A DNA stretch of 64,000 nt from Pseudoflavitalea sp. G-6-1-2 (GCF_012927185.1 NZ_JABBGB010000002.1:1798001-1862000), one strand, 5' to 3'. Numbered from the stretch's first letter, positions 47,344 to 57,500 are shown. Made by a program: numbers and translations. Notes: generated by a model not told the origin, from the letters alone.

Positions 47344-47379
47344 CAAAGCCTTCCAGCTCTTTCGAACCGGAAGGCTTTG
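47344..47379 (-). terminator. Hairpin downstream of the exported-protein pair
   Basis: The 11 bp stem CAAAGCCTTCC / GGAAGGCTTTG lies 15 bp past the stop of the minus-strand gene at 47394. The following sequence has only a weak T-tract. The left arm and loop share 16 nt with the terminator at 21569. Confidence 0.6.
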
Positions 47380-47393
47380 ATTTGCCTGTATAT

Positions 47394-48038
47394 TTATAAT
47401 GGTTTTACTTTTCTGGATTTCGCGAGCTGCACTGCTACCTTCTTTTTATCGATCATTTCTTTCTTCAGGTACAGGTTATTCTGGATTTCGAGCAATTGAT
47501 CATCAAGCAATAGTCTTTTCTTCTGCAATTCGGCCTGGTTATCCAATAATTGCTGAAAGAATTTTTCTTCTTTACTGATGTCATCCATCATACCCGAAAT
47601 ATCCGTATCTGTAGACCGATCGTTTAAATCGGCGAGAAAGGATTGCAGAAATAATTTCACATGTTTTGTGAGGCTACTATCGTATCCACCAGGTGAAAAG
47701 TTGTTGTATTTCCTGGCAACGGCCATGTACACAACGCTGGTATTGTAGGGGCCAGCTTCCACTTTTGTATACATATCGATCCTATCGGAACTGATGTCCC
47801 GCAACATTACACCTTTGTATATCGAAACATTGCCTGATAATTTTTCTTTCAAACCTGAACGTTCCAGACGCAACCGCAATGCTTCTCTTATTTCCTTATC
47901 AGGCTGATTTATCGTCAGCATTACTGCATTCCTTTTTTCATTATTGATTATGAAAGAAGTTTCGCTGACCTGCGCCATAACTGACAGGGAGGATAAGCAG
48001 GTTGCTGCAAACAGCAGCGCTAACTGTACTTGTTTCAT
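47394..48038 (-). CDS. Exported protein of unknown function with C-terminal coiled coil
   Basis: The 214-residue protein has a signal peptide (1-22, ending SVMAQ). A mixed alpha/beta N-terminal domain follows (about 25-135, with NEKRNAVMLTINQPDKEIRE and a strand run around YNTSVVYMAVARKY). A long, charged helical region (about 150-205, SKEEKFFQQLLDNQAELQKK) is a likely coiled coil. I do not recognise a named family; the beginning loosely recalls DUF4468-type exported proteins. It lies 26 bp after the small exported protein gene on the same strand, so the two probably form an operon. A periplasmic or outer-membrane-associated role is inferred from the signal peptide alone. Confidence 0.8.
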   Translation of the reverse strand: MKQVQLALLFAATCLSSLSVMAQVSETSFIINNEKRNAVMLTINQPDKEIREALRLRLERSGLKEKLSGNVSIYKGVMLRDISSDRIDMYTKVEAGPYNTSVVYMAVARKYNNFSPGGYDSSLTKHVKLFLQSFLADLNDRSTDTDISGMMDDISKEEKFFQQLLDNQAELQKKRLLLDDQLLEIQNNLYLKKEMIDKKKVAVQLAKSRKVKPL

Positions 48039-48064
48039 TTAATGATTAAGTTTATGATACCGGG

Positions 48065-48367
48065 TTAATCCTGTTTAGGTTTCAGTTTACTTTTTGCGAT
48101 GTATACATTATGCCCTCTTTTATCTACCCAATAATATTTGGAGTGTCTGTCGATGTAGATGGTTTGTCCTTTGGGTCCTACCTTATCTTTATATACTTTA
48201 TCAACAATGGTTGCTTTTCCTTTAACAGCAATTTCTGCTGTTTTATTCGCAACGCGTTCAACAACGTTCTTGCCTCCTGAGGTATCTTTCTTAGCCTTGT
48301 TTTGTGCATTTGCCGAACCAAATGCCGCAATGATCAACAACAGGGAAATGCCCAATACTTTTTTCAT
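48065..48367 (-). CDS. Small exported basic protein, PBCV-basic-adaptor-like
   Basis: The 100-residue protein has a clear signal peptide (1-21, IAAFGSANAQ). The lysine-rich mature part contains VERVANKTAEIAVKGKA and a C-terminal GPKGQTIYIDRHSKYYWVD motif followed by GHNVYI. The spacing of glycine, tyrosine and valine in that tail resembles the PBCV-specific basic adaptor motif found in many small Bacteroidota exported proteins, but the match is by eye and its function is unknown. It is the first gene of a two-gene unit with the coiled-coil exported protein. Confidence 0.75.
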   Translation of the reverse strand: MKKVLGISLLLIIAAFGSANAQNKAKKDTSGGKNVVERVANKTAEIAVKGKATIVDKVYKDKVGPKGQTIYIDRHSKYYWVDKRGHNVYIAKSKLKPKQD

Positions 48368-48656
48368 ACATGATTTTTACTTGCATCAAAGGTCTGCTCT
48401 ATTTCTTGCTCCCCTATTATACAATCATCTTAAAATGTAGTGATATTCACACTTTCCGGGTAAAACGCTCCAGAATGAGCAATGTGGCAATTATATAAAA
48501 GCAAATAAGGATTCGATAACAAACATCAGTATTCAACAGACTACCTTTAGTCAGGTTTTTCATAGGATATTGGATCATAAACGGGGCTGGATATTTATCC
48601 TGGCCCTTTTATTATTCTGTAGTTACTGCAGCATAGGAAGAGATAAAATAAACATT

Positions 48657-49022
48657 ATGAATAGTTCAACAGAAGATAAAATGCCCGGAAATGACGAGCT
48701 GGAAAGGTCTACAGCGCATATCATTGTAGAGATCATTGAATATGTTCCCAATTCAGTGGTAATAAAAACCATCATAAAAAAGTCAACAGGGAATGTTAGT
48801 ATGATGTCATTTGATTATGGAGAAGGATTGACGGAAAAATCAAGTCCTTTCGAAACCTTTGTTCAGATTGTTGAAGGAGAGGCAGAAATCGTGATCGACG
48901 CAAAAGCCAGTCAACTGAAAACCGGTCAGGGTATTATCATTCCTTCGCATTCACTTCATTATATCAAGCCGAATGGGCGATTCAAGATGATCTCAACTAC
49001 CATTAAAAGCGGATACGAGTAG
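48657..49022 (+). CDS. Small cupin-domain protein
   Basis: The 121-residue product is a single cupin. The core reads FETFVQIVEGEAEIVIDAKA, LKTGQGIIIPSHSLHYIKP and then a final strand (RFKMISTTIKSGYE). The first conserved cupin motif lacks its usual histidines, so metal binding is doubtful. ATG 48657 is preceded by AGGAAG at a fair distance. An in-frame TTG at 48570 would add 29 residues with a signal-like hydrophobic run (WIFILALLLFCSYCS), so an exported form cannot be ruled out. Gene neighbours give no pathway. Confidence 0.75.
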   Translation: MNSSTEDKMPGNDELERSTAHIIVEIIEYVPNSVVIKTIIKKSTGNVSMMSFDYGEGLTEKSSPFETFVQIVEGEAEIVIDAKASQLKTGQGIIIPSHSLHYIKPNGRFKMISTTIKSGYE

Positions 49023-49054
49023 ATAACAACCAGGCAGGTTTCACATCAGGAGGT

Positions 49055-50122
49055 TTAAGGACGTCCAAGTTGCTTCATGAGGCGCACATGCGAACATATA
49101 GCCTGCCTCATAGTTGGATAGTAATTGTAAGGAAGCCCAAACAATTCACATTGCTGCCGCACTATCTTACTCAATGCAGGATAATGGATATGGCTGATCT
49201 GAGGGAAAAGGTGATGTTCAATCTGAAAATTCAAACCTCCGACCAACCAGCTGATCACCTTATTGTCAGGAGCAAAATCTGAAGTGGTTTTTATTTCATG
49301 TACTGCCCATTCCGATGCAATAATTTTGGGTTTTTCAGCAACATACTCGAATGCTGTTTTCTCTACAACATGCGCCAACTGAAAAACGAATGATAAGGCA
49401 ACTCCCATTACTACATGAATAATCAAAAATCCTGTGAGCCAGGGCTGCCATCCGATAAAGTAAACGGGTATCGCCACATAAAAGAACAGATACAACAATT
49501 TGCTGGTCCAGAATATTACATGCTGCTGGAGAGGGAATTTATTGATCGGTGTACGATATATTTTTTTCGAGAAATACTTGACAAAGTCTGTACCCCACAT
49601 CCAGGCTAATGTGCTGATGGCATACAGCAGATACATATAGATGAACTGAAACCTGTGCATCGGTTTCCATTTCTGTGTGTTGCACATCCTGATCAGTACG
49701 CTGTTGGCGAGATCATCATCGATGCCATCAATATTGGTATATGTATGATGTATTACATTGTGCTTGATCTTCCATATAAAAGCATTACTTCCTAATGCAT
49801 TCATGCTTAGTCCCATGAATTCGTTCACCCATTTCTTGCTGGAATAACTGCCGTGGCAGGCATCATGCATAATATTGAATGCAATGCAAACCAGCGCCAG
49901 TCCCAGCAATGCAGAGAGTAAGACACCGGTGATCCAATGGTAGCTTCCCCATAACAGAAAAAGATATAACCCCAGAGAAAGCGGTATCAGAATGATCGCT
50001 TTCATATACAGTTTCATATTCCCTGTTTTTCTGAGACGATTATTTTCAAAATAATCTTCCACCGGTTTCCTGATGGCCTGATAAAATAACCGGTTTCGGT
50101 TGTTAAATGTTACTTTAGGCAT
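49055..50122 (-). CDS. Membrane fatty acid desaturase (front-end, linoleoyl-CoA desaturase type)
   Basis: The 355-residue integral membrane di-iron enzyme has the three histidine boxes in order: HDACH (about residue 90), HNVIHH (about 125) and QIEHH (about 300). The Q-x-x-HH form is typical of front-end (delta-5/delta-6) desaturases. Hydrophobic segments around [20 protein letters not shown] and LLYLFFYVAIPVYFIGWQP place the active site at the cytoplasmic face. There is no cytochrome b5 domain. ATG 50122 follows a strong AAGGAG six bases upstream, rare in this window, so I prefer it to the GTG one codon earlier. The neighbouring AraC gene may regulate it. Substrate chain and position are not determinable. 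Confidence 0.9.
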   Translation of the reverse strand: MPKVTFNNRNRLFYQAIRKPVEDYFENNRLRKTGNMKLYMKAIILIPLSLGLYLFLLWGSYHWITGVLLSALLGLALVCIAFNIMHDACHGSYSSKKWVNEFMGLSMNALGSNAFIWKIKHNVIHHTYTNIDGIDDDLANSVLIRMCNTQKWKPMHRFQFIYMYLLYAISTLAWMWGTDFVKYFSKKIYRTPINKFPLQQHVIFWTSKLLYLFFYVAIPVYFIGWQPWLTGFLIIHVVMGVALSFVFQLAHVVEKTAFEYVAEKPKIIASEWAVHEIKTTSDFAPDNKVISWLVGGLNFQIEHHLFPQISHIHYPALSKIVRQQCELFGLPYNYYPTMRQAICSHVRLMKQLGRP

Positions 50123-50246
50123 CACACGCTCCTTTTGTACTTTGAATTAAGATGACAATACCTGCTAAAGTTGACACAATTAATTTAGCCGGAGGTTATA
50201 TGATTCCAGCAATAATTCACATGATTCACACTTTTGCAGGCAACCA

Positions 50247-50813
50247 TTACAGCTCATCCAGCATATTTCGTCGTTGGGTTTTGATCTGCTTGAAATGGGA
50301 AGGTGTAAGGCCCGTAACCTTTTTGAATTGGGCGGAGAGGTGAGACACACTGCTATAGTGCATCAGAAAGGCGATTTCGGAAAGCGTCAACTGATCATAA
50401 ACCAGCAATTCTTTTACCCGTTCAATCTTATGGGCAATGATAAATTGCTCGATGGTTGTACCCTGCACTTCCGAAAAAATATTGGCCATGTAGGTGTAAT
50501 CGTAGTTGAGCTTCTGGCTCAGGTATTCAGAAAACTTAACCCGCAAGGGTTCTTCGGAGTAGTGAACCAGTTCTATAATAACCTGCTTGATCTTCTGAAT
50601 AAGCATGCTCTTCTTATCGTCCATGAGCTCAAGGCCCGATCGCAACAATACAACCTTTATCTGTTCACGCTGTTGCGGAGAAATAGTTTCAACGATCTCT
50701 ATTTCACCCAGTTCTACTACAACACAATGCAATCCAAGTTTTGTAAACTCGTCTCTCACTACCATTTTGCAGCGAATACACACCATATTTTTGATGAAAA
50801 GCTTCACATGCAT
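50247..50813 (-). CDS. AraC-family regulator with HMA-like N-terminal domain
   Basis: The 188-residue protein has an N-terminal small alpha/beta domain (1-65) opening KLFIKNMVCIRCKMVV, with a C-x2-C pair and the beta-alpha-beta pattern of heavy-metal-associated domains. A C-terminal AraC/XylS double helix-turn-helix follows (about 90-180, FIIAHKIERVKELLVYDQLT, LSEIAFLMHYSSVSHLSAQF). This arrangement is widespread in Bacteroidota but not well studied; a role in metal or redox sensing is only suggested by the CxxC. I start at the ATG at 50813, where the domain begins; upstream in-frame codons lack support. It sits between the desaturase and a divergent bestrophin gene. Confidence 0.87.
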   Translation of the reverse strand: MHVKLFIKNMVCIRCKMVVRDEFTKLGLHCVVVELGEIEIVETISPQQREQIKVVLLRSGLELMDDKKSMLIQKIKQVIIELVHYSEEPLRVKFSEYLSQKLNYDYTYMANIFSEVQGTTIEQFIIAHKIERVKELLVYDQLTLSEIAFLMHYSSVSHLSAQFKKVTGLTPSHFKQIKTQRRNMLDEL

Positions 50814-50938
50814 CCGTGTTATTGAAAATAGGGCAGTTAATAAAGTTAGGTCATTTTTCACCAAATGCAGGCACCTGTAATCAATAGTGAAATAATAAAT
50901 AACACAGGTACGCTGCAATTAAAACTACCTTACATACT

Positions 50939-51832
50939 ATGTTGTTAGAATCAAGGATCCCTCTCAGATATTCATTCGGCATTATCACTTATGAGTTGTT
51001 AGTTGTACTTTTTGTTGGATTGGCAACCCGCTTGGGCGCCAGTGAATTAACGAATATATTACCAGTGATGCCACTTGCTATTCCGGCATTTTTAGGTACG
51101 GCTATATCAGTTCTACTATCCTTTAAGATGAACCAGTCCTATGAAAGATGGTGGGAGGCAAGAAGAATATGGGGAACAATTCTGAATGACTCGAGAAGTC
51201 TGATCATTCAGGTGCAATCTTTTATGGGTACGGAACATAGCAAGGAAATAAAACAAATCGCCTACCGTCAGATAGCCTGGGGATATGTACTGGGAAGATC
51301 ATTGCGCAAACTCGATACGCTGAAAAATATCGCCCACCTGATTTCCGATGACGAACTCGCAGCAGCAGCCAAACAAAACAATCAGCCGCTTTTCTTATTG
51401 CAAACTACATCCAACAACCTGAAGGATTTGCGTCTTCGAAAAATACTCGACGTACATGCCCATATACACTTGCAGGAAACAATTATACGTCTCACCGATT
51501 CGATGGGAAGCGCAGAAAGAATCAGCAGTACCGTCTTTCCATCTACCTATCGGTTGGTACTCCATTCCATCATTTACCTCTTTGTTGTTACGCTGGCCAT
51601 TTCCCTGAAAGATGTTGACAACCGATTGGTTGTACCACTGTTGTTACTGATCTCTGCCGGTTTCTTTCTCATTGAAAAAGTTGCCTATCATCTGCAGGAT
51701 CCTTTCAAAAACAGGCCAAGTGATGTTCCTATTACAGAGATCGCAAGAACTGCTGAAAAAAATATCAGGCAATTGCTGGGAGAACAAACACCCACTGAAG
51801 AACCTGACACAAGAACTTTCTACATTATGTAG
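50939..51832 (+). CDS. Bestrophin-family anion channel
   Basis: The 297-residue protein has four membrane segments (ITYELLVVLFVGLATRLG, MPLAIPAFLGTAISVLLSF, a central hydrophobic stretch around VLHSIIYLFVVTLAISL and LVVPLLLLISAGFFLIEKV). It carries the bestrophin/RFP-TM signature FKMNQSYERWWEARRIWG at about residues 62-79, and the late QDPFKNRPSDVPITEIAR motif. Bacterial homologues such as KpBest form pentameric ion channels, mostly sodium-selective in the characterised case. Selectivity here is unknown. The start lies 125 bp from the divergent AraC start; it ends at a bidirectional terminator. Confidence 0.92.
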   Translation: MLLESRIPLRYSFGIITYELLVVLFVGLATRLGASELTNILPVMPLAIPAFLGTAISVLLSFKMNQSYERWWEARRIWGTILNDSRSLIIQVQSFMGTEHSKEIKQIAYRQIAWGYVLGRSLRKLDTLKNIAHLISDDELAAAAKQNNQPLFLLQTTSNNLKDLRLRKILDVHAHIHLQETIIRLTDSMGSAERISSTVFPSTYRLVLHSIIYLFVVTLAISLKDVDNRLVVPLLLLISAGFFLIEKVAYHLQDPFKNRPSDVPITEIARTAEKNIRQLLGEQTPTEEPDTRTFYIM

Positions 51833-51840
51833 ATATCCGT

Positions 51841-51892
51841 AAAACTCAAACGGCCTGACCACGATAAAACGCGGTGCAGGCCGATTGAGTTT
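51841..51892. terminator. Bidirectional terminator between bestrophin and TlpA-like genes
   Basis: A long stem pairs AAACTCAA and CGGCCTG with CAGGCCG and TTGAGTTT, with short T/A tracts on either side. It lies just after the bestrophin stop and downstream of the convergent SusCD-TlpA operon; a second small hairpin (CTAACC/GGTTAG) follows at 51893. Confidence 0.75.
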
Positions 51893-51952
51893 CTAACCCT
51901 TTCAGGTTAGCAACAGGGGGGATTAATGGTACAGGAGAATATCAGATCTATA

Positions 51953-53077
51953 TTAGTTTTTCAGAACTTCTTCCAGTTTATCTTCCAGTTCTTTCCCTCT
52001 CAGATTTCTGGCGATGATCACTCCATTGGGATCAATCAGAAAACTCTGAGGAACAGCCCTGATATCATATTGCTTCGCAACATCGTTTGGTGTGTCTTTG
52101 ATGTTTCGCACGTGGAGCCACTTCAATCCATCTTCATTGATCGCTGTGATCCAGGGCGCAGGTTGCTTATCGAGTGTAATGCCGAGAATCTGGAAATTAT
52201 GCGGTTTGTATTTAGCATATGCTTTCACGAGATTGGGATTTTCCTGACGGCAGGGGCCGCACCAGCTTGCCCAGAAATCGATCAACACATATTGACCTTT
52301 CAGTGATGAAAGTGAAACCGGCGTACCTGTGGTATCGTTCAATGTGAAGTCCGGCGCTTTTTGTCCGATGGCAAGCTTTTTCACAACGACTAATCTGGCT
52401 GCGATTGCTTTAGCTCCATCGGTATTTCTGAGACGTTCGCTCAATGAATTGAACAGGGGCTCAAACTTCACCGGATCGATGATGGCGCTTTTATCTTTTA
52501 CAATTGAAAGACTCAGATACGAATCAGGATATTCAGCAACAAATGCAGCTCTGATGCTGTCCATCTCATCGTACAATGGCTGACTCACCACTCTGAATTT
52601 GCTGGCGGTTGTTTCATCTTCGCTGATTCTTTTGGTCATGCTATCGACCAGCGCCTGCATGCGGGCATTCACCGGTTTGAGTCGCCTCTGCAACTCTGCC
52701 AGCTCTTTCTGACCAGTGCCACCTTTTACGGTGGCAGTGCTCAACAATCCGTCGGACGACTTCATCGTAGTCTTTCTCGGTTCGAGAAAAATCTCCGTGT
52801 AATCATTGTTCTGCGTATTTGTTTCTCCGGGCTTAACGGCCGGGATCAGTCTTACAAAAGCCTTCACCGGTTCTTTCATATCACCGGTGATGAGGAACTT
52901 CCCATTTTTTACTTTCGCAGAATCCGTCTGGTATCCGTTTCCTTTCAAATAGTTGATGGTTACAGTGGCGCCTTCGGCTTTCTTTCCCAATGAACCTTCG
53001 AGCCTGAACTGCTGTGCAGCTGCACTGCCTGCTATGCCCACTATCAAAATCTGCGTTAACAATATTCCCTTCTTCAT
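51953..53077 (-). CDS. TlpA-like thioredoxin-fold protein with DUF4369-type N-terminus
   Basis: The 374-residue exported protein has a signal peptide (1-21, ending AAAQQ). An N-terminal DUF4369-like beta domain follows (about 22-115, FRLEGSLGKKAEGATVTIN), then a helical linker, and a C-terminal redoxin (about 235-370) with active site WCGPC near residue 272 (LIDFWASWCGPCRQENPNL) and RAVPQSFLIDPNG carrying the cis-proline. It should reduce or rearrange disulfides in the periplasm. It starts 18 bp after susD and is the last gene of the sigma/FecR/SusCD locus, so it is probably induced with it. It is a diverged paralogue of the TlpA-like protein near 20.3-21.5 kb. Confidence 0.92.
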   Translation of the reverse strand: MKKGILLTQILIVGIAGSAAAQQFRLEGSLGKKAEGATVTINYLKGNGYQTDSAKVKNGKFLITGDMKEPVKAFVRLIPAVKPGETNTQNNDYTEIFLEPRKTTMKSSDGLLSTATVKGGTGQKELAELQRRLKPVNARMQALVDSMTKRISEDETTASKFRVVSQPLYDEMDSIRAAFVAEYPDSYLSLSIVKDKSAIIDPVKFEPLFNSLSERLRNTDGAKAIAARLVVVKKLAIGQKAPDFTLNDTTGTPVSLSSLKGQYVLIDFWASWCGPCRQENPNLVKAYAKYKPHNFQILGITLDKQPAPWITAINEDGLKWLHVRNIKDTPNDVAKQYDIRAVPQSFLIDPNGVIIARNLRGKELEDKLEEVLKN

Positions 53078-53095
53078 AACTTTCTATTTGCTGCT

Positions 53096-54496
53096 TTAAA
53101 AATCGTATCCTGGGTTCTGCTTCAGATTGGGGTTTCTGGCGATTTCGGCTGCGGGGAGCGGCATCAGCAGTCTTTTTTCATCCTGCCCTTTCGATGCGAG
53201 AAAAGGAATGGCTTTGCCGAAACGTTTCATATCCTGCCAACGCAGACTTTCGCCGACAAACTCTCTTCTGCGTTCCCACTCGATCTCTTCGAGGAAAGCA
53301 GCGGCGCCAGCGAAATCACTGTTATTCTTTGCAGCCAGATTACGTTTTTGTCTGAGCTGATTGTAGCGTGTTACATCTACCACTCCATTGCGTGCATCCA
53401 CTTCGGCTGAGATGAGATAGGCTTCACTCAGTCTGATCATCGGATAGGTAACAACCGGATTGGTTGTTTGCAGTGTATCTGCAGAGTGTTTCATCAGAAA
53501 GGTTACCACTTTACCGGCGGCGCTGGCAAACTGCTCTTTCAGCATACCTGCGCGTACATCACCTGGTTCGTAAGCAGCCACCAGAGCAGTATTCAGCCAT
53601 GTTTGCCCATACCCTGTTGCTCCGTTTGGCCTGCGATATGGTAAACCCGGACTATACTGAAGGAACATAGATGCCTTGTCATAACTATATGTCAAAGGCC
53701 CTTCGTGCAAACGGAAAAGCAATTCTTTGTTCCCTGCATTGTCGTATCTGAAGTTGCTGGTAAAATTGGAAGTGAGCGCTACTGCTGCAGAACCGATCAC
53801 CAATTCTGCGTATTTTTTAGCTTCTGTTTTTTCACCTCTGTTCAAATGAATTCTTGCACGCAGCAACTGCAACGCTTCTTTAGACATTGCATGAGAAGTG
53901 GTGAAAGAAGGCAGCAGGATTTCTGCATCCGTCAGATCAGTAAAAATGCGCTGATACACTTCTGCTTCAGTATTCTTTACACGTTTGAGATCAGCCGGAT
54001 CTTTATCGCCTCCGAGCGTAATGATCACACCGCCGAATGCATCCACCAGGCGGTAGTAAGAAAACGCGCGGATGGCCAATGCTTCTCCCAACTCCTTATT
54101 CAAACTGGTGAGACCTCTTGATCTGATAAAGTTGATAATGAAATTGGCATTACCGATGGCAGTGTAAGCAGAGTTGTAGTAAGATCCTATACCGAAGCCA
54201 TCACTCGGAAGCACACTACATGCTTCATAGTTTTGCGGATTGAAACGGGTAGCGGTTCCACCCTGAATAGAAATCACATCATCCGCATAGATATCGAACA
54301 TTGGATAGATGTAGTATGGATTGCCCTGCATCTTGGAGTAAACTCCATTTACCAGCAATGGAATATCTGACGGCCTGATCTCGTTCTCGCTGATGCTGGT
54401 ATCGGGCGAGAATCCATCCAGCTTTTTACTGCAGGAAGAAAAAATGCAGCTGATGAATATGCATATATTTATTGGAAGGAAATATTTCCGGATCAT
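53096..54496 (-). CDS. RagB/SusD family lipoprotein
   Basis: The 466-residue lipoprotein has a longer signal with lipobox IFSSC (Cys22). The N-terminal family region reads SDIPLLVNGVYSKMQGNPYY. The helical scaffold includes ALAIRAFSYYRLVDAFGGVI, and the C-terminal signature is EIEWERRREFVGESLRWQDM with a final MPLPAAEIARNPNLKQNPGY, the classic SusD ending. It is the surface partner of the SusC encoded 18 bp upstream. No carbohydrate-active enzyme or peptidase lies in the operon, so the substrate is open. Confidence 0.95.
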   Translation of the reverse strand: MIRKYFLPINICIFISCIFSSCSKKLDGFSPDTSISENEIRPSDIPLLVNGVYSKMQGNPYYIYPMFDIYADDVISIQGGTATRFNPQNYEACSVLPSDGFGIGSYYNSAYTAIGNANFIINFIRSRGLTSLNKELGEALAIRAFSYYRLVDAFGGVIITLGGDKDPADLKRVKNTEAEVYQRIFTDLTDAEILLPSFTTSHAMSKEALQLLRARIHLNRGEKTEAKKYAELVIGSAAVALTSNFTSNFRYDNAGNKELLFRLHEGPLTYSYDKASMFLQYSPGLPYRRPNGATGYGQTWLNTALVAAYEPGDVRAGMLKEQFASAAGKVVTFLMKHSADTLQTTNPVVTYPMIRLSEAYLISAEVDARNGVVDVTRYNQLRQKRNLAAKNNSDFAGAAAFLEEIEWERRREFVGESLRWQDMKRFGKAIPFLASKGQDEKRLLMPLPAAEIARNPNLKQNPGYDF

Positions 54497-54514
54497 ATCA
54501 AAATTTTTATCTGA

Positions 54515-57500
54515 TTATAAAGTGACATCAATTCCGAACGCAATAACTCTTGGAATAGGAACAGTAGAATTCTGAACCCCACTCTCGATACCGAGTTCTG
54601 GGTCGGCAACTTTCAGCGATTTGTTCTTGATCATAAAGAGATTCTGGAATGATGTATAGATGCGAACAGCAGGGATACCGGCTCTCTTCAGCAATTTCTC
54701 ATCGAACTGATATGCAACGGTGAGGTTTCTGAGACGCACATAAGATGCATCGAACAGATAATGAGTAGATGGTCTGCTGTTCCAGTCGGATGCCTGACCT
54801 TGCCCATGCGGTCCAACAATGGCGCGGGGATAATAGCTCTTATCGCCCGGCGCTCTCCATCTGTCGTTTGCATATTGAGGCTTGTTGGACATCACACCTG
54901 AAAAATCATCGATTCCAAAAATCCGGCTGTACTGATCTTCCAGATTATACACTTTGTTGCCTGCACTGAAAGTGAAGTTGGCAGAAAGAGAGAAGCCTTT
55001 CCAGTTTGCTCCGAGATTGAAACCACCAGCCAGTTTGGGTTGCGCTACTTGTACATACTCCTGATCTGCTGTGGTAATTTGTCCGTCTTTATTTTTATCC
55101 TCATATATCAGATCGCCAGTATTGGGATCAACACCGAGTGATCTGTACAACAACAATGAACCTACAGAATGCCCGGTTTTGGTATATCCCATCGGGCCAC
55201 CAGGCCAGTACATTCCATATCCCATTACCGAGTCTCTCAGATAAAGGATTTTGTTTTTGTTGATGTTCAGTGCCACGCCTGCATTCCAGGTGAAGTTGCC
55301 GGAACCGGAAGGTTTGCTGCGATAATTCAATTCGAGATCGATACCTCTGTTGCGCACCGTTCCGAGGTTACCTTTTTGAGATGCAAAGCCACCGGAAGAT
55401 GTGGGGATGCGCAATGTTGTAAGAAGATCGTCGGTTCTTTTTTCGTAGAACTCCAGTGTCATAGAGACTCTGTTGTTGAAGAATCTCGCTTCAATGCCCG
55501 CATCGAACTGTTTGGTTCTTTCCCAATTCAGATCACGGTTACCACGCACGTTGTTCAGCACCAGTGTTGGCCTTCCCAGATAACTGCCGGTGTTCACCAG
55601 ATCTGCGTAATCGAAATATCCGAGCGTTCTGATATTTCCCGTGAGACCGATACCCGATTTAAGTTTGAGGAAAGAAATGATATTGTTCTTAGTGAAGAAG
55701 GCTTCATCAGAAACAATCCATCCGGCCGACAATGCAGGGAACCATGAGTACCTGTTTTTGGAAACCAGTTTGGAAGTTCCATCGCGACGAATGCTGGCGC
55801 TCAGCAGATATTTATTATCCCAGCTCAAGTTCGAACGGAAGAAATAAGATTCACCTGCTTCGCCGTAAGTGCGGTTGTTGAACTGTTCAGCATTGAAAGG
55901 TTGTGAACCATTACCTGGATTCCAAAGTCCTTCGCTGGAAGGGAAACCGATGATGGAAAATCCGGTATTGGTGAGTTTGTTCTCGTAGTATTCCTGTCCC
56001 AGCAACAGATCGCCACGCAGGCCGCTTACTGCAAGCTGATAGGTAAGGGTATTGTTGAAAGTGTATTGAATGCCACTTCCTCCCCTGTTGTTATACTGCC
56101 CTTTATTGTACTGCCCCCATGAAGAGAAGGGACTGTAGAACAATGTGCTGCTGCTCTGGCTGTTCACACCTGCCAGTGTAGATTTGAAAGTAAGCCCTGG
56201 CATGATGGTGATTTCACCGAAGGCATTGCCGAGGTAATTCCAGTTCTTCGATCTTCCGTAGGTCTGGTATTCGCTTGCGAGCGGATGTGTATCCATTTCG
56301 ATCCAGTATCCGAGGGTTCCATCTGCATTGAATGGAATGGAATCCGGCATATCCGGACGTGCATTGAGAGCGTTGGTCAGCGGAGAAGTGAGGTCTTTGG
56401 TTTCAGTGAGTGATACACTGATATCACCGCCGATCCTGAACCATTTGTTCACACGCTGTGTAAGCGCCAGTTTTGCTGAGTATCTGTTGAAGAATCCGCG
56501 GCCAATAGAATTCTCTTCGGAGAATTTTCCGAATGAGAAGTAATAAGTATTGCTGGCATTACCACCAGAAACACTGGCCTGAATATTTTTTGTAGCCGCG
56601 TTTTTATTGGTTACTTTTTTCACCCAGTCCTGATCGAATACACCAAGTGATGTACCCAGTTTGAATGCGCCGATCTCATACTCCAGCTGATCTTTTTCTT
56701 CAACAAGCATATCGATCCTATCCTGAGGCAGACCAGGTGTAGCAAGGAGTTTATCGATATCTGCTACTCTGTTGTTACGGGCTTCCTTGAAGGTGCTCTC
56801 ATACTGCTGGTTGTTCATGGACCTGTAACCGAGGGTTGAGTTGGTGAGGCCGTAATAAGTGCTCAGGTTTACAACAGGTCTGGTGTTGGCCTTTCCTTTT
56901 TTTGTTGTGATGAGAATTACGCCCTGAGCGCCTCTTGCTCCATACATGGCAGAGGAGGAAGCGTCTTTCAGTACTTCAATAGATTCAATGTCCTGCGGAT
57001 TGATATTGCTGAATCTAAAGTTAGGAGCGTTCGATCCGCCTACACCAGAACCAGCGTCTACGATCAGTCCATCGATCACAATCAGCGGATTGATATTTCC
57101 ACTGCTGAGGGTTTGAACACCGCGGATGCTGAAGCTGGGCTCAGAACCCGGCGATCCGTCGAAGCCACGAACCTGCAGACCAGCTACGCGGCCCTGCAGT
57201 GCATTGAATACATTTCCGGTGATATTTTCTTCGGCTTTCAGTTCGCCTACTTTGGCAATGGAGCCGGTTACATTTCTTTTGCTTTGTGTTCCGTATCCCA
57301 CCACTACTGTCTGATCGAGATTGGCAACAGCAACTTTGAGGTAAACGGGATAGTTGGTGGCAGCGCTTACTTTCACTTCCTGTGAAATATATCCCACGGA
57401 GCTGATCACGAGGGTTTGTCCGGCATCGGCCGCGATTACGAAATTACCCTGCGCATCGGTGGTGGTGCCTTGCGTGGTTCCTTTCACTGCAACATTTACG

